The notes under the pieces: generated by a model
The model's database searches: none
Told to the model about the DNA's origin: nothing
Seen by the model: the letters and a program-made list of their open reading frames with translations, nothing else
Assembly (NCBI RefSeq): GCF_016429155.1
Contig: NZ_JAELUC010000012.1
Coordinates: forward strand, 1 to 63,494
From: Pedobacter sp. ASV12
Lineage (GTDB): Bacteria > Bacteroidota > Bacteroidia > Sphingobacteriales > Sphingobacteriaceae
Reading direction: 5' to 3'
DNA length: 63,494 nucleotides
In this document: in pieces, positions 24,984 through 32,605 of the stretch
Layout of the letters: every line of letters begins with the position of its first letter
Position numbering within the stretch: the stretch's first letter is position 1
Position numbers and translations under genes: made by a program

Positions 24984-25730
24984 ATGACGAAATACTTCTA
25001 CCTTATCTTAGCCTTTGCCATGCTCGCGCTGAGCAGCTGTTCTTCCATCTATATGCCAAGCGTACCCAATACGCCCATGCTGACTACGCAAGGTGAAATT
25101 GCTGCTGGAGCCCATATTTCGCTAAAAGGCAATGCCAACTTCAACTCGGCCTATGCCATTAGCAACCATTTTGCCGTATTGGCCAATGGCGCCTACCTGA
25201 ACAACGAAGCCACCAAAAAAGATATCAAGCACAAAATGATCGAATTTGGGGCGGGCTATTTTGATACTTTTGGACCAGACAATAACCGCATTCTCGAAAT
25301 TTATGCCGGTGTGGGCAGCGGCAAAAGTCATAGGCTGTTTAGAGAGTTCGATGAGCAGAAGATTTTACTAAGCACAGACCTGTACGATTCTAAATACGAT
25401 AAACAATTTATCCAAGTTAATTACAGCTCTAAGAAAAAAGACAAATTACGCCTGTTCGGTGTAAATTTTGCGCTCAATTATGGCACAGCCCTGCGCATGA
25501 GCTTTGTGAAAACCAACGATTTTTTTCGCAACGGCGTAAAGCAACCCAATGAAGACAATGTTTTTCTAGAGCCTGTATTTTTTACCCGCATGATTTTGAG
25601 CGACGAGGTGCAGCTGCAGTACACCAGTGGCAGCAATTTTGGCTTAAAAAACCGCAAATTCCTAAATGCAGGCAATTCGGTGTTCAGTGTAGGAGCCGTG
25701 GTAAATTTAGGCCGGGCCAAGAAAAAATAG
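24984..25730 (+). CDS. Outer-membrane lipoprotein of unknown function
   Basis: This 248-residue protein has a lipoprotein signal (LALSSC, Cys19, then SSIYMPSVPNTPM). The mature part shows alternating strands (GEIAAGAHISLKGNANFNSA, IEFGAGYFDTFG, LEIYAGVGSGKS, VFSVGAVVNLG) that look like a small beta-barrel or barrel-like domain. Gene order (26 bases to the next gene) suggests co-transcription with the secreted hydrolase-like protein downstream. I do not recognise a characterised family. Confidence 0.72.
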   Translation: MTKYFYLILAFAMLALSSCSSIYMPSVPNTPMLTTQGEIAAGAHISLKGNANFNSAYAISNHFAVLANGAYLNNEATKKDIKHKMIEFGAGYFDTFGPDNNRILEIYAGVGSGKSHRLFREFDEQKILLSTDLYDSKYDKQFIQVNYSSKKKDKLRLFGVNFALNYGTALRMSFVKTNDFFRNGVKQPNEDNVFLEPVFFTRMILSDEVQLQYTSGSNFGLKNRKFLNAGNSVFSVGAVVNLGRAKKK

Positions 25731-25756
25731 CCCAGGATTATTGTAGCTTTGTAGCT

Positions 25757-26710
25757 ATGCGGTACCTGTTTCTCTTTTTCCTGTTGCTTTTCAATGCGAA
25801 ACTAAAGGCGCAGCAAACCTTTAAAGCGAAGTTTGATTCGTTTAAAAAGCTCGAGATAGACAGTGGCATCACCCTTACTTTCGATGAGCCTGATCAGCTA
25901 AAAACTGCGCTACCCACCAAGCTCATTATTTTTGCCTTGCCCAACGGTAATACCACGGCCCAAAGCTTTGGTAAGCAATTAGCCCCTGGCGACGATTGGC
26001 ATTTTGATATCCAACATATAGGGGCGCAGACAGCTTTTATCCGGAAAGCAGATCCTCAAACCAATTACATTGTGGTTTATGCGGAAAATTCGCTGAAGGC
26101 TTGGCCAGCTTGGCGCAGAAAATTTGCCAACAGCGACGAACGCATAGCCAATTTGGTAAAACTGATTGAGAGCCACTATGCCCAATATCATCCTCAATTA
26201 ATTTTAACAAGCCATAGTGGGGGCGGAAGCTTCATTTTCGGTTATATCAATGCCCAGCAATTGTTACCGGCAAACCTGGTGCGAATAGGCTTTTTAGACG
26301 CCACCTATGGCTACGAAACCGACAAACATCAGTCCAAATTGGCCAACTGGTTAAAACTGCCAAACAAATCGCTACAGGTAATAGCCTACAACGATAGCGT
26401 GGTGACATACAACGGCAAACCCTTGGTATCGCCAACCGGCGGAACCTGGTACCGGAGCCAGCTGTTGGCCAAAGACCTTGTTGTTGCTGGCCAGTTGCAA
26501 AAACAGGAATTTGAAGACCGGATCAGTTTTAGGAATAGACAGGGAACTACGGCATTTATACTGATCAAAAATCCGGCAGCCAAAATTTTTCATACTGTTT
26601 TGGTAGAGAAGAACGGGTTTATCCAATTGGTTTTGGCGGGTACCAAATTTGAAGATAAGGGCTACAAATTTTGGAAAGACCGGGCTTATGCTTCTTTTAT
26701 TTTGCCTTGA
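25757..26710 (+). CDS. Secreted alpha/beta-hydrolase-like protein
   Basis: This 317-residue protein has a signal peptide (MRYLFLFFLLLFNAKLKAQ). The segment LILTSHSGGGSFIFGYI resembles the nucleophile elbow of alpha/beta hydrolases (S-x-S-x-G), and a later LVSPTGGTWYRSQLL and FHTVLVEKNG may supply the remaining catalytic residues. It is probably a periplasmic esterase or lipase-like enzyme with unknown substrate. The stop is one base before the start of the polymerase IV gene (TGACATG). Confidence 0.65.
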   Translation: MRYLFLFFLLLFNAKLKAQQTFKAKFDSFKKLEIDSGITLTFDEPDQLKTALPTKLIIFALPNGNTTAQSFGKQLAPGDDWHFDIQHIGAQTAFIRKADPQTNYIVVYAENSLKAWPAWRRKFANSDERIANLVKLIESHYAQYHPQLILTSHSGGGSFIFGYINAQQLLPANLVRIGFLDATYGYETDKHQSKLANWLKLPNKSLQVIAYNDSVVTYNGKPLVSPTGGTWYRSQLLAKDLVVAGQLQKQEFEDRISFRNRQGTTAFILIKNPAAKIFHTVLVEKNGFIQLVLAGTKFEDKGYKFWKDRAYASFILP

Positions 26711-26711
26711 C

Positions 26712-27815
26712 ATGAAATCAGAAGATGACAAATTGCTCAGAAAAATCATCCATATTGATATGGACGCATTCTATGCATCGGTTGAGCAGCGCGATTTTCC
26801 GGAATATAGGGGCAAGGCACTGGTGGTTGGCGGTCCGCCTGAAGGCAGGGGCGTGGTGGCTACCGCTAGTTATGAAGCACGAAAGTTCGGCGTTAAATCA
26901 GCCATGACCAGCCGTAAAGCCCAGCAGCTCTGTCCACATGCCATTTTCGTTTACCCGCGCTTCGCTGCTTACAAAGAGGCTTCGCAAAAAATAAGGGAAA
27001 TATTCAGGCGTTACACCGATCTGATTGAGCCGCTTTCGTTGGACGAGGCGTATTTAGATGTTACGGAAGATAAATTGGGAATCGGTTCGGCCATTGCCAT
27101 TGCCCAGGAAATTAGGCAGGCCATTAAAGATGAACTGCAACTCACCGCATCGGCTGGTATATCCATCAACAAGTTTATAGCCAAAATCGCATCGGATATG
27201 AACAAGCCCGATGGCTTAACTTTTATCGGGCCGTCCAAAATCGAAAAGTTTGTAGAGCGCCTGCCCGTCGAGAAGTTTTTTGGCGTGGGCAAGGTTACTG
27301 CCGAGAAAATGAAGCGCCAAGGCTTGCATACCGGACTAGACCTCAAGCAACTGGGTGAGCAGCGTATGGTACAGCTGTTTGGCAAAACCGGCAAGTTCTT
27401 TTATCATATTGTGAGGGGCATTGACAACAGGCCGGTACAGCCACATCAGGACATCAAATCGATCAGTGCCGAAGATACCTTCTCATACGATCTGGATAAA
27501 GGCGAAGAACTTAGCGAATGGCTGGACAAGATTGCCAGGTCGGCTTACAAAAGGCTGCAAAACCATCAGGTATTTGGCCGTACGCTGACCCTGAAAATCA
27601 AATTTGGCGATTTTAAGCAAATTACCCGAAGTACTTCTCTTGCTACACCTATTTTAGAATTGGAACAGGTGCTGGAAATTGCCAAAAGCCTTTTGGAACA
27701 AGTTGATTTCGCTGGCAAGAAAGTGAGGCTAATTGGTGTCGGCTTTTCAAATTTTGGTGAGGCCAGAACCAAAAACAATGCAACCGGCTATCAAACTTCC
27801 TTATTCGACCTGTAG
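26712..27815 (+). CDS. dinB: DNA polymerase IV (Y family)
   Basis: The ATG at 26712 gives 367 residues, usual for DinB. Catalytic acidic residues lie in IIHIDMDAFYASVEQ (D16, D18) and SLDEAYLDVT. The steric-gate region (FYASVE) and helix-hairpin-helix region (KFFGVGKVTAEKMKRQG) are present. The C-terminus QTSLFDL is a beta-clamp binding motif, so it should act at the replication fork on damaged DNA. No obvious operator is upstream; it may be transcribed with the hydrolase gene one base before it. A second Y-family gene lies at 44494. Confidence 0.95.
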   Translation: MKSEDDKLLRKIIHIDMDAFYASVEQRDFPEYRGKALVVGGPPEGRGVVATASYEARKFGVKSAMTSRKAQQLCPHAIFVYPRFAAYKEASQKIREIFRRYTDLIEPLSLDEAYLDVTEDKLGIGSAIAIAQEIRQAIKDELQLTASAGISINKFIAKIASDMNKPDGLTFIGPSKIEKFVERLPVEKFFGVGKVTAEKMKRQGLHTGLDLKQLGEQRMVQLFGKTGKFFYHIVRGIDNRPVQPHQDIKSISAEDTFSYDLDKGEELSEWLDKIARSAYKRLQNHQVFGRTLTLKIKFGDFKQITRSTSLATPILELEQVLEIAKSLLEQVDFAGKKVRLIGVGFSNFGEARTKNNATGYQTSLFDL

Positions 27816-27907
27816 CTAACATAACCTTTGCTTAACTTTAAGTAAACAATTCCGCCTTATTTTTACTTAATAATTAATAAGGGTTCATTCATCCTGTACA
27901 AGTTAAT

Positions 27908-28066
27908 ATGAAAATCAACGTTGTAGTTATTGCGATCGTTATTGTTGCTGTACTGGCTTTTGTTTATTTTATTGTGAAACGCAATAGAAAAGACCAAAAG
28001 GATTTAGAACAGGAGCTTAACGAACGAGAAGTAAAGCCAGAAAAGCACCGCGACCAACAGGTTTAG
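27908..28066 (+). CDS. Small single-pass membrane protein
   Basis: This 52-residue frame starts MKINVVVIAIVIVAVLAFVYF, a clean transmembrane helix at residues 4-23, followed by a strongly charged tail (VKRNRKDQKDLEQELNEREVKPEKHRDQQV) that would form a cytoplasmic helix. Such short membrane proteins are common in Bacteroidota. It ends one base before the end of the convergent receiver gene. No family or function is recognised, but composition makes a real gene more likely than chance. Confidence 0.65.
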   Translation: MKINVVVIAIVIVAVLAFVYFIVKRNRKDQKDLEQELNEREVKPEKHRDQQV

Positions 28067-28067
28067 C

Positions 28068-28433
28068 CTAGTTGTTGCTTGTTAGCTGTTCTTCCAATAT
28101 TTCTAGTAAACCGTCTATATCGAAAGGCTTTGGTACAACCTCGTCTGCACAAACTTCTTTCACTTTTTGTATTTGTGGGTGCGTAGAGAGCACTATAACC
28201 GGTATATGACTGGTTTGTTCGGCCTCTTTAATCTGTCGGCAAAGTTCGGTGCCTTCTAAGGTAGGTTTTACAATATCCAGCAAAATGGCATCGGGTCCAA
28301 ATGCAGTAATGTGTTCGAATATGTTTCGTTCGGTGGTATGCAAGCTGGACTCATAACCCGCTTCTTCTAATACCAAAGAGATCAATTCAAGAATATCTCT
28401 GTCGTTTTCTATAACCAGCACACGCTTTTTCAT
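28068..28433 (-). CDS. Stand-alone response regulator receiver
   Basis: This 121-residue CheY-like protein has phosphoacceptor Asp53 in AILLDIVKP, the acidic N-terminal cluster (VIENDRDI, where one of the usual acidic pair is Asn), Ser83 in IVLST and Lys102 in VVPKPF. There is no output domain, so it works by protein contacts, probably within a phosphorelay. No kinase is adjacent. It starts 73 bases after the cytochrome c peroxidase gene on the same strand. Confidence 0.9.
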   Translation of the reverse strand: MKKRVLVIENDRDILELISLVLEEAGYESSLHTTERNIFEHITAFGPDAILLDIVKPTLEGTELCRQIKEAEQTSHIPVIVLSTHPQIQKVKEVCADEVVPKPFDIDGLLEILEEQLTSNN

Positions 28434-28506
28434 TGAGGTAGCTTATTAAAATTTGCGACTAAATATAGTGTAATTCTTGTATTTGCCAACAAATTAAAAT
28501 TCAGAA

Positions 28507-29646
28507 TTATTTGGGCAGTTCAGGTTGCCTGTCTTTCCAAGGGCTTGTAGTAATTGCCTGCAGAAAAGCAACCACGGCATCTCTTTCGCCCTTGCTGAGC
28601 CTTAAGCCACGCAACAGCTTGTCGTTTTTAGGCAATAGCGGGTCATTTTCCTGCTCCGGCTTTACTCGCTGCACCGGCATGCCCACATTGTACATGTTCA
28701 AAATGCCATCCATATCGCCAAAGAGGCCATTATGGAACCAGGGCCCTGTACGCATTACATTGCGCAGGCTTGGCGTTTTGAATTTACCAACATCTTCGGG
28801 CTTTTTGGTTACGTTGTACAAGCCCAAGTCCTCGTATTTGCGTCCGTAATAGGTGAGGCCCACGTTGTGGAAATCGTTATCGGTAAACAAAGGTCCATTG
28901 TGGCAGTTCACGCAGCGTGCCTTGGTTCTGAAAAGATGCAAACCCACCAATTGCTGATCGGTAAGGCTATTTTTGTTGCCTTCTAAAAACCTGTCAAAAT
29001 CAGATTTCCTGCTGACAATGGTTCGTTGAAAATCGGCCAGGCTTTTAAAAATACGTTCGGTATTGATCTTGTCATCACCAAATGCGGCCGTAAACAGGGT
29101 TCTGTAGCCTTTAATCTGCTTCAGCTTTTTAGGCAGCACCTTCATGTCCTGGTGCATTTCTATTTTAGAGGTAAGCGGGCTTTCGGCCTGTTCTTCCAGG
29201 CTATTGGCGCGGCCGTCCCAAAACAAGCGCTTGTAAAACCAAACATTTTCCAGTGATGGCGCATTGCGAGTATTAGGTGCATGGTCGTGGCCAATAGACA
29301 CTTCTCGTCCATCGGCCCAGTTCAGGTCGGGTACGTGGCAGCTCGAGCACGAGATCTGATTCGATTCGGAAAGGCGCGGGTCGAAGAACAGCATCCTGCC
29401 CAAATCGACGATCTTTTTAATCGAATCGTTTTTGAGATTGATTGGCGAAGGGGGCAAGATCCCCAATTCGGTATATTTTACACCAGAATCAATGGTTGGC
29501 TTTGGCCATTGGCTCGGCGGTTTAGCATAGATTTTTCTGAGCGAATCGACAGGAATATCATCGCCCATTCTAAACTCGGTCGACCTGAACGAAAGGAACA
29601 ACAAAAAAGCAAACGTAACACTTAATCCAAACAAAATCTTCTTCAT
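28507..29646 (-). CDS. Di-haem cytochrome c peroxidase (CcpA/MauG-like)
   Basis: This 379-residue periplasmic protein has two haem c motifs: C100-S-S-C103-H104 and C245-V-N-C248-H249. The sequence between (NAPSLENVWFYKRLFWDGRANSLEEQAESPL) is the family's conserved core, and TPSLRNVMRTGPWFHNG follows the second haem. The N-terminal hydrophobic segment (FGLSVTFAFLLFLSF) is a signal or anchor. Members reduce hydrogen peroxide or oxidise small molecules or proteins. It starts four bases downstream of the outer-membrane protein gene and is the last gene of the TonB-receptor operon, which suggests a redox step on the imported compound or metal. Confidence 0.92.
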   Translation of the reverse strand: MKKILFGLSVTFAFLLFLSFRSTEFRMGDDIPVDSLRKIYAKPPSQWPKPTIDSGVKYTELGILPPSPINLKNDSIKKIVDLGRMLFFDPRLSESNQISCSSCHVPDLNWADGREVSIGHDHAPNTRNAPSLENVWFYKRLFWDGRANSLEEQAESPLTSKIEMHQDMKVLPKKLKQIKGYRTLFTAAFGDDKINTERIFKSLADFQRTIVSRKSDFDRFLEGNKNSLTDQQLVGLHLFRTKARCVNCHNGPLFTDNDFHNVGLTYYGRKYEDLGLYNVTKKPEDVGKFKTPSLRNVMRTGPWFHNGLFGDMDGILNMYNVGMPVQRVKPEQENDPLLPKNDKLLRGLRLSKGERDAVVAFLQAITTSPWKDRQPELPK

Positions 29647-29650
29647 GGCA

Positions 29651-31213
29651 TCAAAAATATAGATTTAAGCTCATATTTGTGGCAAAACGATCCTTCCCCG
29701 GCAAACTCGAATAAGCGCTTTCGATTGTTTGTTCTTCTAGTTTTCTGAGGTAGAAGGTATTAATGGCAATGGCCGATCTCATGGTTCTGAAAATTGGAAA
29801 TCCATAGGCCATTTTAAGTTGGCCACCAAGCGATGTAGCGGTATTGAAAATATAATCGCGATTGATGACGTTTTGGGTAAAGTAACCTGGCTGCTGCACT
29901 ACCTTAAACGCGCTGGCCAAAGGCAGGTTGTAAGAACCCGTTAAGTTAATGGCAAAATAGGTATGGTTGGTATTGCTATGATTCAATCCGTAACCTAAAG
30001 ACAGGAGCAGGTTGTTGTAGTATACATTGTTGCCACTGATGCCATCTGTTCTCTCTTCGCTGTACTGCTGGCCAGCCAAATAAAAGCTATGGGTATTCGC
30101 TTCCGCATATTTGTTGACAAACAGCTTTGCCGTTACATTATTGCCGTTATAGATGTAATTATTGGCCTGGTAAGTGAGGTTAAAGTCCTTTCCGGTTTGG
30201 CTTTGAAAGTTAACGGTAGCTCCATAGCCAAGGCGATTTGATTTGTTGAGCCATAAAAGATTAACCTTCGTAGTTTCCAGGCCATAGCTGGTGTAGTCTG
30301 TAAAACCGCTGCTGTTGCTGTAAAAATAGTGCTGATTTTCTTTAAGGAAGCTTCCGTTCAGGTAAAAATCACCTAAAGTATTTGTATGTAAGTCCATAAA
30401 CAGATCGGCTCCGTTTCTTACCATTTTATCATCATAGGTTCTGTTTTTCAAGGCGTCGTCCCATTCCCGATATCCGTTTACCAAATGATTGTAATACACG
30501 GGGAAGGCCGAACTTTCATAATACCTAGGATTTTTATAGCCTATGTTGATGCTTTCGCGACCGTAGCCATGTCCATAACCAAGCCCGGCTTTAAGGGTCT
30601 TCGAAAAGCGATAGCCCAAAATGCCCTTTAAATTGAATTGGTACTCGCCAACCGAACCCCTGGGGTCGTTAGTAGAGAAGTGGTCGCCGACTTTGTAATT
30701 GGTTTCGAACGAAAAAGTCAACTTGTCTTGCCAAATGCTTTTGCTAGCCATGGCATTAAAAGCATAAATGGTCCGTTCATAATGCACATAGCCCGGCGAT
30801 CCGAAATAATACGGTGTAGTGGTATTGCTTCGGGTTTGATGGGCATAGCGCGTGCTGTCTTCGAAAATCTTTTGGTAGTTTAAGCTTCCAAACAATTTAA
30901 CAGTGCCTATTTTGGCTGTTCCTTCGGTAGCAAAACCACCACTGTTAATGGTAGTTGCGCCTTGCGCCGGTATAAAATGGCCTCGCTCAAAACTGTAGGC
31001 CACACCGGCACGGCTCACCCTGTTGGGCATCAAGTCGATCAGGTAGTAGCTGCTGGCCTGCGCAAAACGCATTTTAGCCAGCTGTATCGAATCGGCATAA
31101 ACAAATTGCGAAAGATTGGCATTGGCCAGTCCTATCGAATCCTTTCTGCCTTGTGCAAACGTGGCAAAAGGCAAAAGGAGCAGGAATAGAAAACAATATT
31201 TGCTTTGGTACAT
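29651..31213 (-). CDS. DUF6850-like outer-membrane beta-barrel protein
   Basis: This 520-residue protein has a signal peptide (LLLLPFATFAQ) and then mostly amphipathic strands with aromatic ends (GVAYSFERGHFIPAQG, KLTFSFETNYKVGDHFS, FDLTAG-like repeats further on). It ends ATNMSLNLYF, a typical outer-membrane insertion strand. It matches the DUF6850 type of barrel found beside TonB receptors. It sits 44 bases after the DUF4876 gene and four before the peroxidase gene. The role is unknown; a secretion or uptake pore partner of the receptor is plausible. Confidence 0.78.
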   Translation of the reverse strand: MYQSKYCFLFLLLLPFATFAQGRKDSIGLANANLSQFVYADSIQLAKMRFAQASSYYLIDLMPNRVSRAGVAYSFERGHFIPAQGATTINSGGFATEGTAKIGTVKLFGSLNYQKIFEDSTRYAHQTRSNTTTPYYFGSPGYVHYERTIYAFNAMASKSIWQDKLTFSFETNYKVGDHFSTNDPRGSVGEYQFNLKGILGYRFSKTLKAGLGYGHGYGRESINIGYKNPRYYESSAFPVYYNHLVNGYREWDDALKNRTYDDKMVRNGADLFMDLHTNTLGDFYLNGSFLKENQHYFYSNSSGFTDYTSYGLETTKVNLLWLNKSNRLGYGATVNFQSQTGKDFNLTYQANNYIYNGNNVTAKLFVNKYAEANTHSFYLAGQQYSEERTDGISGNNVYYNNLLLSLGYGLNHSNTNHTYFAINLTGSYNLPLASAFKVVQQPGYFTQNVINRDYIFNTATSLGGQLKMAYGFPIFRTMRSAIAINTFYLRKLEEQTIESAYSSLPGKDRFATNMSLNLYF

Positions 31214-31257
31214 TGCAACATTAAATCGCCAGTCGCTTAAAGCTGGCTATGGTTATG

Positions 31258-32586
31258 TTATTTAAAACCTCTTGGGGTGGCTACGTTGAGGAAAGTGAAA
31301 TCTTCGGTACTGTTGTTGGTGTCTTTCAAGACGATACGTCCGTTTACTGTTTTTTCGGTTTTTCTGATGATCGACTGCGAAGTATAAGAACCTAGTGGTA
31401 CGTAGGTAAAGCCAGCATCAAGAGCCGAGTTGTATTTTTTAGGAATACGGTCATCGGCCTCTACCGGTTGAACTTCAACGGCATCGATCACGTATTTGTT
31501 CGGAATTTGATAGTATTTGGTGGCTGTTGACGAAGGGGTGGCCTTGGTGGGATAGTTGTACATGGGCCAATCTTTAGGGCTTTGGGTACCATCAGCTTTG
31601 ATCAAGGCATAAGAATACCTGCCCGGATTATCGAAAATCATATCAGTTCCGAAATACGAAAGCACGGTAAGGTTCGGTACATTTGGGTTGTCGATATCAG
31701 ATGCCAAGGGTTTGGCCAATAAGGGCGCATAATAGGCTTCAAAATCGGCGCCACTCAAATCAATGGTCAATGCCGGATTGATTACCGTAACCTGCTTGCC
31801 ATCGGTACCCGTAAATGGCGCCTTGTGGTTGATGGCGGTTTGCGCCACTACAATGCTTTTGCCGGGCTGTACAGGATATTGCTTGCCGGTTCCGGGAATC
31901 ATCAAAAATGCGCGGGCGTAGATGTAATCGTTATTAGCATCGATATTGGCTGGCATGTTCACCGATTTAGACCAGTCTAATTGGCCGGTTGAAGCCAATA
32001 GATTATAAGAATTGGCAGTCGATTTGGTAATCAGGCCAACGGTTTCGGCAAAATAAAGGCTATCAGCATACAATACCTTGTCGCTGTTGTTGTAAAACTC
32101 TATAAATTGATCCCTGTACAAGGCGCCGTTAACACGGTCTGAACCTGCAAAGTATACTTGCTTGATGACCCAATCGCCAGTAAAACCAGCCCTTAGGTTA
32201 AGCGAAAGCGTTTCGTTAAAGCCTACCGCAATCTGTTTGTTTTTAAGCGAAGCATTAAAAGTTACGGCCCTGTCTACCGGAATAGCTGTAATGGCGGTAT
32301 AATCTGCGGCCGAAATCGTTGCCGAAGCATCAATATCGTAGGCCCCTGGCGATAACTGTGAAATCAGCAAAGTTCCTTTTTCAGAAACATTAAACTCACG
32401 AACGGTTTTGGTGCTTACGTTGGTTACCTTAACTTTTACCACGTTTAAAGGCAACTTATAGGTACTGGTTTCAAGGTTGTAAGATACATTTACATTTACG
32501 TCGATGGGCTGTATCTCTGTCGTGTTATTTTTTTTGCAAGCCGTTAGCGCTAAGCTGGCCAAAAACAGGTAAAGGTATTTTTTCAT
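31258..32586 (-). CDS. DUF4876 lipoprotein
   Basis: This 442-residue lipoprotein has a signal ending LALTAC, Cys17, then KKNN. An N-terminal beta-sandwich region (VNVNVSYNLETSTYKLPLN, GTLLISQLSPGAYDIDASAT) resembles carbohydrate-binding or TonB-receptor-associated folds. The C-terminal half (IEFYNNSDKVLYADSLYF, FDNPGRYSYALIKADG) is typical of DUF4876, a family located beside TonB-dependent receptors in Bacteroidota. It is likely surface-exposed and acts as substrate-binding partner of the receptor, 20 bases upstream. The substrate is unknown. Confidence 0.82.
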   Translation of the reverse strand: MKKYLYLFLASLALTACKKNNTTEIQPIDVNVNVSYNLETSTYKLPLNVVKVKVTNVSTKTVREFNVSEKGTLLISQLSPGAYDIDASATISAADYTAITAIPVDRAVTFNASLKNKQIAVGFNETLSLNLRAGFTGDWVIKQVYFAGSDRVNGALYRDQFIEFYNNSDKVLYADSLYFAETVGLITKSTANSYNLLASTGQLDWSKSVNMPANIDANNDYIYARAFLMIPGTGKQYPVQPGKSIVVAQTAINHKAPFTGTDGKQVTVINPALTIDLSGADFEAYYAPLLAKPLASDIDNPNVPNLTVLSYFGTDMIFDNPGRYSYALIKADGTQSPKDWPMYNYPTKATPSSTATKYYQIPNKYVIDAVEVQPVEADDRIPKKYNSALDAGFTYVPLGSYTSQSIIRKTEKTVNGRIVLKDTNNSTEDFTFLNVATPRGFK

Positions 32587-32605
32587 TTTGCTGCGATTAA
32601 AAAAA

